Shown: in pieces, positions 1-5,606 of the stretch | How the letters are laid out: the number at the start of each line of letters is the position of its first letter | Position numbering within the stretch: the stretch's first letter is position 1 | Assembly (NCBI GenBank): GCA_964544145.1 | Contig: CAZJAT010000037.1 | Coordinates: 1 to 11,701 of the forward strand | Source: CAZJAT01 sp964544145 | GTDB lineage: Bacteria; Hydrothermota; 32-111 | DNA length: 11,701 bases | Reading direction: 5' to 3' | Program-made: the position numbers and the translations under genes | The notes under the pieces: generated by a model | Told to the model about the DNA's origin: nothing | Database searches by the model: none | The model's input: only the letters and a program-made list of their open reading frames with translations

Positions 1-14
1 TGTAATGAATAAGT

Positions 15-42
15 ATTATATAAAAAGTTTAATTATTGTCAA
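15..42 (-). promoter_or_regulatory. Perfect-consensus sigma70-type promoter pointing off the left edge
   Basis: On the minus strand, TTGACA (37-42) and TATAAT (15-20) both match consensus fully and are separated by 16 bp. The predicted start is near position 8, so the transcribed gene lies outside the window. No minus-strand ATG occurs between the predicted start and the edge. Promoters this close to consensus often drive stable RNA or other highly expressed genes, but the target cannot be seen. Confidence 0.65.
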
Positions 43-233
43 TAGGGAAGAAAGTATTGTAAACTATTTATAAATTTATTCAGTTTTAAACGCTTTTCTC
101 TATGTAAAAGCATTTGAGCGAGTGTTATATTATCAGTATGATTAATATTAAAATATTACATATGTTAATTAATGAATTATAGTTTTTATAATAAAAATCA
201 TTAAATTAGATTTTTGAGCTGGAATATTCAAGA
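43..233. other. AT-rich intergenic stretch without a supported gene
   Basis: This stretch lies between the lipoprotein gene's terminator and the outward promoter at the left edge. I see no ORF with a ribosome binding site and recognisable protein. An imperfect hairpin (88-97 with 106-115, one mismatch, 8-nt loop, core GCTTTT/AAAAGC) is present but has no clear U-tract on either strand, so I do not call it a terminator. Confidence 0.5.
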
Positions 234-261
234 AAAAAACGGGGCAAAAGCCCCGTTTTTT
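234..261 (-). terminator. Rho-independent terminator of the lipoprotein gene, usable in both directions
   Basis: A 12-bp perfect stem (234-245 with 250-261) has the core CGGGGC/GCCCCG and a 4-nt loop. The A/T ends of the stem supply a U-tract on either strand. On the minus strand it begins within the TAA stop codon of the lipoprotein gene (260-262), so it terminates that gene directly at its 3' end. The symmetry means it would also stop any rightward transcript entering from the left. Confidence 0.9.
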
Positions 262-1285
262 ATTTGTGTGAATCAATACTTGATTTATTTTTGGTTCCTG
301 CAGGTCCCTCATTACCTGTAATCTCTTCACCGAGAATAAGTTTAATGAGACGCGGCAATATCGCACCCATTGTATTCCCATATGTATAAGCATGTTCCAA
401 TGGCTGTCCTGTCATAAATACCAAACCGCTTCCATAAGGATAAATAACCAGAGTGGGCATATCGGAATCTGTTCCTCTCATTAGTACATTTGTACCAACA
501 GGAAGGTCACTCATCCATTCATGGCTGGCATAATTATTATAGAGGTCTCCAGAGAGATCTTTGAATAATGTATGGTCAGGTTGCTCTATTGAGTTATAGT
601 ATTCAAATTGATAATTTATCTGAACATCTGCCGGTAAAACAATACCTGCTGTTGTAATCTCACCTGTATTCCAGCCCCTGTCACATACTTCCCATAATAT
701 TGTACCGCCATTATAAACAAAGTCATTAATATCATTGTCAATATCCTCTACTGCATCATAGAAAGCCTGAGTCTGGTCATTTGCTATGATTACCAAATCC
801 AAGAAAGGATTCATATCAAGATCGTCAAATTCATCAGATGTGACAAATTCATATTCATTGTTTCCTGTTCCTTCTTCAAATCCGTATTCTTCCAACATGT
901 CAACCATTGCTGTGCAGGACCAGGGATCATAATCCTGTAAAATAATAATGTGGTCAGCTACATTTGTTCCTGCATAATCCAGAGTGATATTAACTGCGCC
1001 TAAGAATCCGGGTTCTGCTTTACCTGTGAATATTAAAATACCCGCTGCATTATAAGCTTTTACCATTACCAAGTCAGCTCCACCTTCATATGTTATTGTA
1101 ATACTCTCTTCAATCTCATCAATTGTTTCTGTGTCAACATTATCGCCATTTACTATTGCAACGATAATTTCATCTATCTCATCAACGAAATCCTCGTTAA
1201 TGCTTATTGTGATCTGATTGAATCCAAGCATAGAACATCCTGCAAGGAATGCAATTACTGTAATTAATAAAAACACTTTTTTCAT
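260..1285 (-). CDS. Secreted lipoprotein with a possible class I glutamine-amidotransferase-like fold
   Basis: 341 aa. The N-terminus MKKVFLLITVIAFLAGC is a lipoprotein signal with a lipobox (LAGC, acylated Cys17). Ser18 at +2 and no Asp nearby favour outer-membrane sorting by Lol, whose LolCD genes are also in this window. Residues about 24-105 look like an Asp/Glu-rich beta-sandwich. Residues about 110-318 alternate strands and helices in a flavodoxin/ThuA-like way: HIIILQDYD (112-120), DLVIIAND (163-170), GGTILWEVCDRG (193-204) with Cys201 at a possible nucleophile elbow, and GSGLVFMTGQPLEH (285-298). Cys201 and His298 could be remnants of a Cys-His pair, but activity is not shown. The start is supported by AGGAGG (1290-1295) four bases upstream. 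It has its own promoter and terminator, so it appears monocistronic. It lies directly downstream of the sigma/anti-sigma pair, but its promoter looks housekeeping-type. The fold call is inference; the lipoprotein call is firm. Confidence 0.85.
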   Translation of the reverse strand: MKKVFLLITVIAFLAGCSMLGFNQITISINEDFVDEIDEIIVAIVNGDNVDTETIDEIEESITITYEGGADLVMVKAYNAAGILIFTGKAEPGFLGAVNITLDYAGTNVADHIIILQDYDPWSCTAMVDMLEEYGFEEGTGNNEYEFVTSDEFDDLDMNPFLDLVIIANDQTQAFYDAVEDIDNDINDFVYNGGTILWEVCDRGWNTGEITTAGIVLPADVQINYQFEYYNSIEQPDHTLFKDLSGDLYNNYASHEWMSDLPVGTNVLMRGTDSDMPTLVIYPYGSGLVFMTGQPLEHAYTYGNTMGAILPRLIKLILGEEITGNEGPAGTKNKSSIDSHK

Positions 1286-1305
1286 TGTACCTCCTGTTTA
1301 TTTAC

Positions 1306-1334
1306 ATTGTAAGGTCAATGGTAATTTTAGTCAA
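1306..1334 (-). promoter_or_regulatory. Sigma70-type promoter of the lipoprotein gene
   Basis: On the minus strand, TTGACT (1329-1334) is followed by exactly 17 bp and TACAAT (1306-1311), each hexamer 5/6 to consensus. The predicted start is near 1299, which gives a leader of about 14 nt that contains the AGGAGG ribosome binding site. This suggests the lipoprotein is transcribed independently of the sigma/anti-sigma genes. Confidence 0.65.
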
Positions 1335-1381
1335 TATGTAAGATTAGTGTGGAATTTTGGTGCAATTGTTGAAGTGATTAC

Positions 1382-1813
1382 TTATTCTACGATACTCATA
1401 ACCATTTCAGACATTGAGTTCTCTGAATAATCTGAAAATGTGCTATTTGCAAAAGAGTAGTTCTCAACATTATCATAAAGTTCCCTTTCAGCTGAATAAT
1501 AGCTGTTTGAAACATATATGCCTGTTGTAAATGATATTATTGTAAATACTATAGCTGCCGCTGCTATGGCAAACTGGAAAATAGGGTTTATTTGATGTAT
1601 TTGTTTTATTCTCTGCATTGTTCTTGTTGTAAAATACATATCGGCTTTTGCATCTGGTGATTCCTGCAGAATATTGTTGAGATTTTTAAGTATTGATATT
1701 TGCTGACGGCAATCTGAACACAATTTGATATGTTCCTCAATAATTATATTTTCTTTACTATCAGTTTCATTATCAATATATCTGTTTATATCAACTTTAG
1801 AAATATGTTTCAT
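1382..1813 (-). CDS. Zinc-finger (zf-HC2-type) transmembrane anti-sigma factor
   Basis: 143 aa. The N-terminal anti-sigma domain carries the H-x3-C-x2-C signature (His28, Cys32, Cys35 in HIKLCSDC), as in zinc-binding anti-sigma factors of the ZAS/RskA/ChrR-like type. A single hydrophobic segment (about 78-101) spans the inner membrane and leaves a short outer tail of about 42 residues rich in Ser, Tyr, Asn and Glu. The cytoplasmic half should bind and hold the ECF sigma factor encoded immediately upstream. The tail is too short for a folded sensor domain, so sensing may depend on partner proteins, with the two Spy/CnrX-like proteins of the same run as candidates (inference). The ATG overlaps the sigma TGA (ATGA, 4 bp), and AAGGAG (1819-1824) lies 5 nt upstream, so it is translationally coupled to the sigma gene. 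Confidence 0.9.
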   Translation of the reverse strand: MKHISKVDINRYIDNETDSKENIIIEEHIKLCSDCRQQISILKNLNNILQESPDAKADMYFTTRTMQRIKQIHQINPIFQFAIAAAAIVFTIISFTTGIYVSNSYYSAERELYDNVENYSFANSTFSDYSENSMSEMVMSIVE

Positions 1814-2313
1814 ATATACTCCTTCAATGATTTCTGCATGCTTTCTCTTGCTCTGTATATAAGGTTTTCAACTGCTTTAGGTGAGATCTTCATTATCTCG
1901 CTGATTTCCTTATAACTTCTATTATCATATAGCTTAAAAATTATTGCAATTCTCTGTCTCTCAGGTAATATTGAGAGGGCTTTTTTGATATTTGTTTCTA
2001 ATTCACGGTTTATTATAATGGTTTCAGTCGTTGATTTATCTGCAATATCAAATGATGTCTTATCCAATGAGACAAAAGCATTCTTATGTTTTTTTGAATA
2101 ATTAATTGCAGTAGTATAGGCAATCCTGTATATCCATGTCTTCAGGCTTGATTCTTCCCTGAATCTGTCAATATATCTCCACATTCTGGTGAAAATTTCC
2201 TGTGAAAGATCCTCAGCACTATCAAAATTGGATGTAAACTTATATGATATATTAAATATCAAATCCTTGAATTCTTCCACTATACTGCGGAAATCCTGTT
2301 CATTTATTTGCAT
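1810..2313 (-). CDS. ECF-family (group IV) RNA polymerase sigma factor
   Basis: 167 aa, the usual ECF size. The sigma-2 domain (about 8-75) contains DSAEDLSQEIFTRMWR (31-46), the core-binding and -10 recognition region. The linker is about 80-105. The sigma-4 domain (about 107-162) contains LPERQRIAIIFKLYD and a helix-turn-helix SYKEISEIMKISPKAVENLI (133-152) for -35 recognition. It should direct RNA polymerase to stress promoters when released by the anti-sigma factor encoded next (4-bp overlap). Translation start is odd: the 9 bases before the ATG are pyrimidine-rich (TCTTCTTTT) with no Shine-Dalgarno, and a strong G/C hairpin lies just upstream. The conserved sigma-2 region begins almost at residue 8, so a later start would truncate the domain and I keep this ATG. 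The family assignment is firm; the regulon is unknown. Confidence 0.95.
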   Translation of the reverse strand: MQINEQDFRSIVEEFKDLIFNISYKFTSNFDSAEDLSQEIFTRMWRYIDRFREESSLKTWIYRIAYTTAINYSKKHKNAFVSLDKTSFDIADKSTTETIIINRELETNIKKALSILPERQRIAIIFKLYDNRSYKEISEIMKISPKAVENLIYRARESMQKSLKEYI

Positions 2314-2321
2314 AAAAGAAG

Positions 2322-2340
2322 AGCGGGGGAATCCCCCGCT
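2322..2340 (-). terminator. Strong hairpin between spy-like gene and sigma gene (terminator or attenuator)
   Basis: An 8-bp perfect stem AGCGGGGG/CCCCCGCT (2322-2329 with 2333-2340) with a 3-nt loop begins at the stop codon of the Spy-like gene. On the minus strand it is followed by CTTCTTTT and then the sigma start codon. The broken U-tract suggests partial termination, which would lower sigma and anti-sigma expression relative to the upstream genes. It could instead act on translation initiation of the sigma gene. Confidence 0.7.
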
Positions 2341-2819
2341 TATTTCTCCATTTTATTATTCATATGTTCTTTCATTCTGGGTTTCTGGTCTTCAAAGAAA
2401 TGATGCATAGGCATCTTTTTCATCATCTCTCTCTGTTCTTCTGTGAGCAAATCTCTGATGTCGAAAGTCATTTTTATTTGATTCTTTTTAATTTCTGTTT
2501 TTAAGTCTCCGATTTTTTCTACTAAATTGAGTAATCCCTTTTCACTGGGATTATCATTATTCATCATATCGTGAAAATCCAATTCCATTTTTTCCATATC
2601 AGCCTTGATATCAATATTCTTTTTCGCATAGTCATTCTTAATATTCTGAATATTATCTCTCTGTTCGTCTGTAAGGGAATTGATGAATTCAGCCATTGGT
2701 CTTTCCTGCATCATGGGTTTCTTATCCGGTTTCATTTCATTGTCTTTTGCATATAATGCTGAGGAAAGCAATATAAGTGAAAAGATAATCAAGAGTAAAT
2801 TGTTTGTGAATTTTTTCAT
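2340..2819 (-). CDS. Periplasmic Spy/CpxP-family protein, Met-rich
   Basis: 159 aa. A Sec signal peptide (1-24) ends in ALYA before Lys25, so the mature protein is periplasmic. Two LTxxQ motifs typical of the Spy/CpxP family are present: LTDEQ (49-53) and LTEEQ (125-129), with mostly helical charged sequence between. About 16 Met residues occur in the 135-residue mature part, clustered at 29-42 and 132-157, with His139, His140 and His152 near the C-terminus. This is a plausible soft-metal (Cu/Ag) binding feature, though unproved. Family members act as ATP-independent chaperones (Spy), Cpx inhibitors (CpxP) or zinc-binding regulators (ZraP). The ATG overlaps the upstream gene's TGA (4 bp), and AAGGAGG (2826-2832) supports the start. 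It lies in the same run as a second Spy/CnrX-like protein and the sigma/anti-sigma pair, so it is probably both part of and regulated by that stress response. Confidence 0.85.
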   Translation of the reverse strand: MKKFTNNLLLIIFSLILLSSALYAKDNEMKPDKKPMMQERPMAEFINSLTDEQRDNIQNIKNDYAKKNIDIKADMEKMELDFHDMMNNDNPSEKGLLNLVEKIGDLKTEIKKNQIKMTFDIRDLLTEEQREMMKKMPMHHFFEDQKPRMKEHMNNKMEK

Positions 2820-3289
2820 TTAGGTCCTCCTTGATATTTGGGTTTATTGAAAGGTTTTCCGGGCATACCCGGTTTTTTGCCAAGTGAATGTATCATTATT
2901 TCATATTGTTCTGGAGTAAGGATACTTTTTATTTCAACAATGTTAAGCACCATACGTTTTTCTGTTTGTGCCTGAATTATAGATATATCATCAATCAAAT
3001 TTGTTATGCGCTGTGTATCTATCTTATCTTCTCTTAATAATTCCGACAATTCATTCCTTTTTTTGCCTATCTCATTGATAAGCGAATCATTTTTCATTTG
3101 GAAATCCTCAGCAATATTTTTCATACTGATTCTCTGATTTTTATCCAAGTGCATTTTTTCAAATTCGGCTGGAAGTTGGTGTTCCCTTAATTGTCTGAAA
3201 TTGTTACGCTTTATTATAAGTGTTCCTATGATACTTATATTAAGCACAAGCGAGATAATGAGCAGAATTAATATGATTTTTTCCTTCAT
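2816..3289 (-). CDS. Membrane-anchored CnrX/Spy-like periplasmic sensor protein
   Basis: 157 aa. The N-terminal hydrophobic segment (about 5-26) lacks a good signal-peptidase site and is followed by KRNN, so it is probably an uncleaved anchor with the rest in the periplasm. Residues about 32-138 are helical and charged, with an LTxxQ-like LDKNQ (48-52) and a true LTPEQ (124-128). This is the layout of the heavy-metal-resistance/CnrX and Spy/CpxP superfamily. The C-terminal tail (about 138-157) is rich in Gly, Pro and Lys and probably disordered. A membrane-tethered member beside an ECF sigma and its anti-sigma resembles CnrX in CnrYXH, where the anchored protein senses metal and controls the anti-sigma. 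Applying that role here is inference. The start is supported by AAGGAG (3295-3300). It is the first gene of the leftward run and overlaps the next by 4 bp. Confidence 0.8.
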   Translation of the reverse strand: MKEKIILILLIISLVLNISIIGTLIIKRNNFRQLREHQLPAEFEKMHLDKNQRISMKNIAEDFQMKNDSLINEIGKKRNELSELLREDKIDTQRITNLIDDISIIQAQTEKRMVLNIVEIKSILTPEQYEIMIHSLGKKPGMPGKPFNKPKYQGGPK

Positions 3290-3315
3290 GTAAACTCCTT
3301 TCTAATATTGACCCT

Positions 3316-3341
3316 TTAGACACAAAATTCTTTACAATCCC
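3316..3341 (-). promoter_or_regulatory. Tentative ECF-type promoter upstream of the envelope-stress run
   Basis: On the minus strand, GTCTAA (3316-3321) resembles the -10 element of sigma-E-type promoters and would give a leader of about 20 nt containing the AAGGAG site. The upstream GGGATTG (3335-3341) is only a partial match to the GGAACTT -35 box, and the 13-bp spacing is short. I found no good sigma70-type promoter on this strand here, which is compatible with sigma autoregulation but does not prove it. Confidence 0.2.
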
Positions 3342-3359
3342 TTGATTTTTATGTAATAT
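3331..3359 (+). promoter_or_regulatory. Probable sigma70-type promoter of the CPBP gene block
   Basis: TTTACA (3331-3336, 5/6) is followed by 17 bp and TAATAT (3354-3359, 4/6). The predicted start near 3366 gives a leader of about 11 nt, with AAGGAG (3367-3372) almost at its 5' end. It overlaps the tentative divergent promoter of the Spy-like run, so the two directions may influence each other. Confidence 0.4.
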
Positions 3360-3376
3360 AACTAAAAAGGAGTTGT

Positions 3377-4117
3377 ATGCAAATGTCAAGAGATATGATT
3401 ATTTATTGGTCATTAATCGTGATTATGTCCACATGCATGGGACTGCTTGTGCTATTCCCCTGGGATGGATTGATGGCAGGAACGGATTTGCCTGCATCCC
3501 AATATGTAATTGCAGCAGTAAACTTTATTATTGGAATGGTGTTTTATGGAGGTATGGGATATATCTCACACAAGATATGGAAGAGTATGGGACTTCCGGG
3601 TATATATAATCACAATATCAGTAAAAAGGACCAGATACTCACACCATTAATAATTGGAATTATTTGCGGTATATTGCTTATATTGGGTGATATGTTCTTT
3701 TCCACACTACATACAATGGGGTCATTGCCGCATCCTTCGTTTCCGTCTTCTCTTCTTGCATCTATTCAGGCGGGAATCGGAGAGGAGATCATTTTCCGTT
3801 ATCTGTTTATTTCTGTTTGGTTATGGATTTTGTGGAAGAAGTTATTTAAAGAGAATCATTTCAAAAAAATATACTGGATTATTGCAATTGTTTCTGCCAT
3901 TCTCTTTTCAGCGGCTCATTTGCCTGCTGTATCTATACTCTATAACATATCATTAAGAGAATTACCAATTATTTTTATTGTTGAAATATTTGTTCTAAAC
4001 AGCATAGTGTCAATTGCAGCTGCATATTATCTCAAAAAGTATGGTATATTGGCCGCATTTGGCATTCATATATGGACTGATATCGTATGGCATGTAATCT
4101 GGGGATTAACAAAATAG
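3377..4117 (+). CDS. CPBP-family (Abi) intramembrane glutamic-type protease
   Basis: 246 aa, a polytopic membrane protein with about six to eight hydrophobic segments. All three CPBP signature motifs are intact: EExxxR in GIGEEIIFR (133-141; Glu136, Glu137, Arg141), FxxxH in FSAAH (177-181) and HxxxD in HIWTD (231-235). These line the catalytic site in Rce1/CPBP proteases, so the protein is probably active in the inner membrane. Bacterial relatives act in prenyl-protein-like processing, bacteriocin self-immunity or regulated proteolysis; the substrate here is unknown. AAGGAG (3367-3372) lies 4 nt from the ATG at 3377 and 10 nt from the in-frame ATG at 3383, so either could be used. It is transcribed divergently from the Spy-like envelope-stress genes and is followed after 8 nt by a secreted propeller-like protein. 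Confidence 0.9.
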   Translation: MQMSRDMIIYWSLIVIMSTCMGLLVLFPWDGLMAGTDLPASQYVIAAVNFIIGMVFYGGMGYISHKIWKSMGLPGIYNHNISKKDQILTPLIIGIICGILLILGDMFFSTLHTMGSLPHPSFPSSLLASIQAGIGEEIIFRYLFISVWLWILWKKLFKENHFKKIYWIIAIVSAILFSAAHLPAVSILYNISLRELPIIFIVEIFVLNSIVSIAAAYYLKKYGILAAFGIHIWTDIVWHVIWGLTK

Positions 4118-4125
4118 GAGTTAAA

Positions 4126-5307
4126 ATGAAACAATTAATAGTTTTTACTGCATTATGCGGCATTGTGTTGAATATCATTTCATTTGAATTATTTGGAACA
4201 CCTGTTGAAAACAAGATAGAAGCAGCCAGAACAATAAATACAATGCATGTATTTGAGAACAAACTATTTATTGGACATGGTGATTATGGTGTCAATACAG
4301 GACCGACAGATATAATATACTATGATTTCAATGACAAAACATGGAATAGCAAATTCACAATTGATGATGAAGCAATAATGCGATATGTGGAGATAGATAG
4401 CAATCTCATTATCCCCGGTGTAGATGCAACAGATAATTGGGATTTTGGAAATTATTATATATATGATGGTGTAAAATGGAAAAAAAATAGGAGTATTCCT
4501 CATGGCATACATGTCTTTGATATTATAAAATATGATAGTATTCTTTACTGCGCAACGGGCAATTATCTGGCAATTGATTCATTGAATGAATTAGCACCAG
4601 GTGCAATCCTCTCTTCTATCAATGGTTCACAGTGGAATTATGATTATATTTCACCATCTGATAAGAATCTTGTTTATCGTATTACGGATTTTATTGAATA
4701 TGACAATAAATTAATGGCTTTTTACTATGGATATACAGGTCTGACAAAGAATGAAATCCCTGAAGAATACCATTCATTTCTCGGTAAACCCTTTGTGCAG
4801 GACACCATTGAATATTATCTGGTTTTGATGTCAGATATAATGGGACAATCGGATGTACTTGTTTATGAAAATGACTTTTGGAGATTATCAAATATCATTC
4901 CCGATGAGAAAATTGTCACATTAAAGCCGTTTTTGTTCAATGAGAAATTATTACTATATGCTGTAAAAGGTGATTATGTGACAGGAATTGGTAATTATGT
5001 TAGAAATAATGGGGTATTACCTGATAATGCAAATACAGAATTATACATGTATGATAGTGAGAAGACGGTGAAGATAAAAATGGATTTTGATCTCATTGTA
5101 GATATTTGTAAATATAATACAAGTCTTTTTATGCTTATTTTGAGAAACAAAGAGTATCTTCTCCTGAAATCTGATGATTTAAAGAAATGGAATGCTATGC
5201 CAATTCCTCAGTATGCTGGTGATATAATGTCATTTACAATTAATGGGAATGATGTGTTTTTCGGAAATTCTAGAGGTGAAATATATAAATCTGATAGTAG
5301 ATTCTAA
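4126..5307 (+). CDS. Secreted protein with about seven beta-propeller-like repeats, function unknown
   Basis: 393 aa from ATG 4126. This start has AGGAG (4116-4120) 5 nt upstream and opens with a signal-peptide-like MKQLIVFTALCGIVLNIISF. An in-frame ATG at 4087 lies inside the CPBP gene and lacks these features. A degenerate repeat with the pattern aromatic/Ile-N/D-x-x-L-hydrophobic occurs about seven times: FENKLFIG (43), IDSNLIIP (90), YDSILYCA (136), YDNKLMAF (192), FNEKLLLY (271), YNTSLFML (330) and INGNDVFF (372). Between several of them are strands with Trp, such as YDGVKW, NGSQW, ENDFW and DDLKKW. The pattern fits a seven-bladed propeller like those of sialidase or Kelch-type extracellular proteins, but no catalytic motif is recognisable. 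It starts 8 nt after the CPBP stop, and its TAA overlaps the next ATG by one base, so it sits in a three-gene operon. The propeller call is inference from repeat spacing. Confidence 0.7.
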   Translation: MKQLIVFTALCGIVLNIISFELFGTPVENKIEAARTINTMHVFENKLFIGHGDYGVNTGPTDIIYYDFNDKTWNSKFTIDDEAIMRYVEIDSNLIIPGVDATDNWDFGNYYIYDGVKWKKNRSIPHGIHVFDIIKYDSILYCATGNYLAIDSLNELAPGAILSSINGSQWNYDYISPSDKNLVYRITDFIEYDNKLMAFYYGYTGLTKNEIPEEYHSFLGKPFVQDTIEYYLVLMSDIMGQSDVLVYENDFWRLSNIIPDEKIVTLKPFLFNEKLLLYAVKGDYVTGIGNYVRNNGVLPDNANTELYMYDSEKTVKIKMDFDLIVDICKYNTSLFMLILRNKEYLLLKSDDLKKWNAMPIPQYAGDIMSFTINGNDVFFGNSRGEIYKSDSRF

Positions 5308-5606
5308 TGAAAGAGATTGATTCATTGGACGAATTTAATGAAATAATTTCCGGGGAATTTAATTTAATCTATTTTTACAGCAGTACTTGTAATGTTTGCG
5401 TGAATATTAAGAAGAAACTGAGTTCCTATGAAAATACAGTAAATATATATTCAGTTAATGTAGATAAAAAGGATATTGCATCACAGTATCTTATCTTCAC
5501 GGTACCTGCAGTAATTATTTTTTCCTGCAAAAGGGAATTGTTGCGCAATGCCAGGTTTATTGATTTTCAGGAGATCAAAAAAACGATCAATCTTTACGCG
5601 CAATAA
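5307..5606 (+). CDS. Small thioredoxin-fold protein with CxxC active site
   Basis: 99 aa, close to minimal thioredoxin length. The active site is SSTCNVC (25-31; Cys28 and Cys31), placed after the hydrophobic strand FNLIYFY, and the cis-proline is at TVP (65-67), as in thioredoxins. The canonical WCGPC Trp, Gly and Pro are replaced, so redox potential and partners may differ from housekeeping thioredoxin. There is no signal peptide, so it should be cytoplasmic, unlike the secreted protein encoded just upstream. The ATG overlaps the upstream TAA (TAATG) and no clear Shine-Dalgarno is visible, so translation probably depends on coupling. Its 3' end overlaps the convergent MFS gene by 20 bp. Its partner is unknown. 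Confidence 0.8.
   Translation: MKEIDSLDEFNEIISGEFNLIYFYSSTCNVCVNIKKKLSSYENTVNIYSVNVDKKDIASQYLIFTVPAVIIFSCKRELLRNARFIDFQEIKKTINLYAQ

Noticed and set aside
2..73. Short plus-strand ORF open from the left edge to TAA 71-73
   Set aside because: It has at most 23 codons, no ribosome binding site before its ATG and no recognisable protein sequence. It overlaps a consensus promoter on the other strand.
88..115. Hairpin in the left intergenic stretch as a terminator
   Set aside because: It contains a mismatch, an 8-nt loop and few G-C pairs, with no U-tract after it on either strand.
169..393. 74-codon minus-strand ORF across the terminator
   Set aside because: It runs through the terminator and into the lipoprotein gene in another frame, and its sequence looks like a translation of non-coding DNA.
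4087..4125. Upstream in-frame ATG that would add 13 residues to the propeller-like protein
   Set aside because: It lies inside the CPBP gene, has no ribosome binding site and would bury the signal peptide. ATG 4126 has AGGAG at proper spacing and a signal peptide directly after it.
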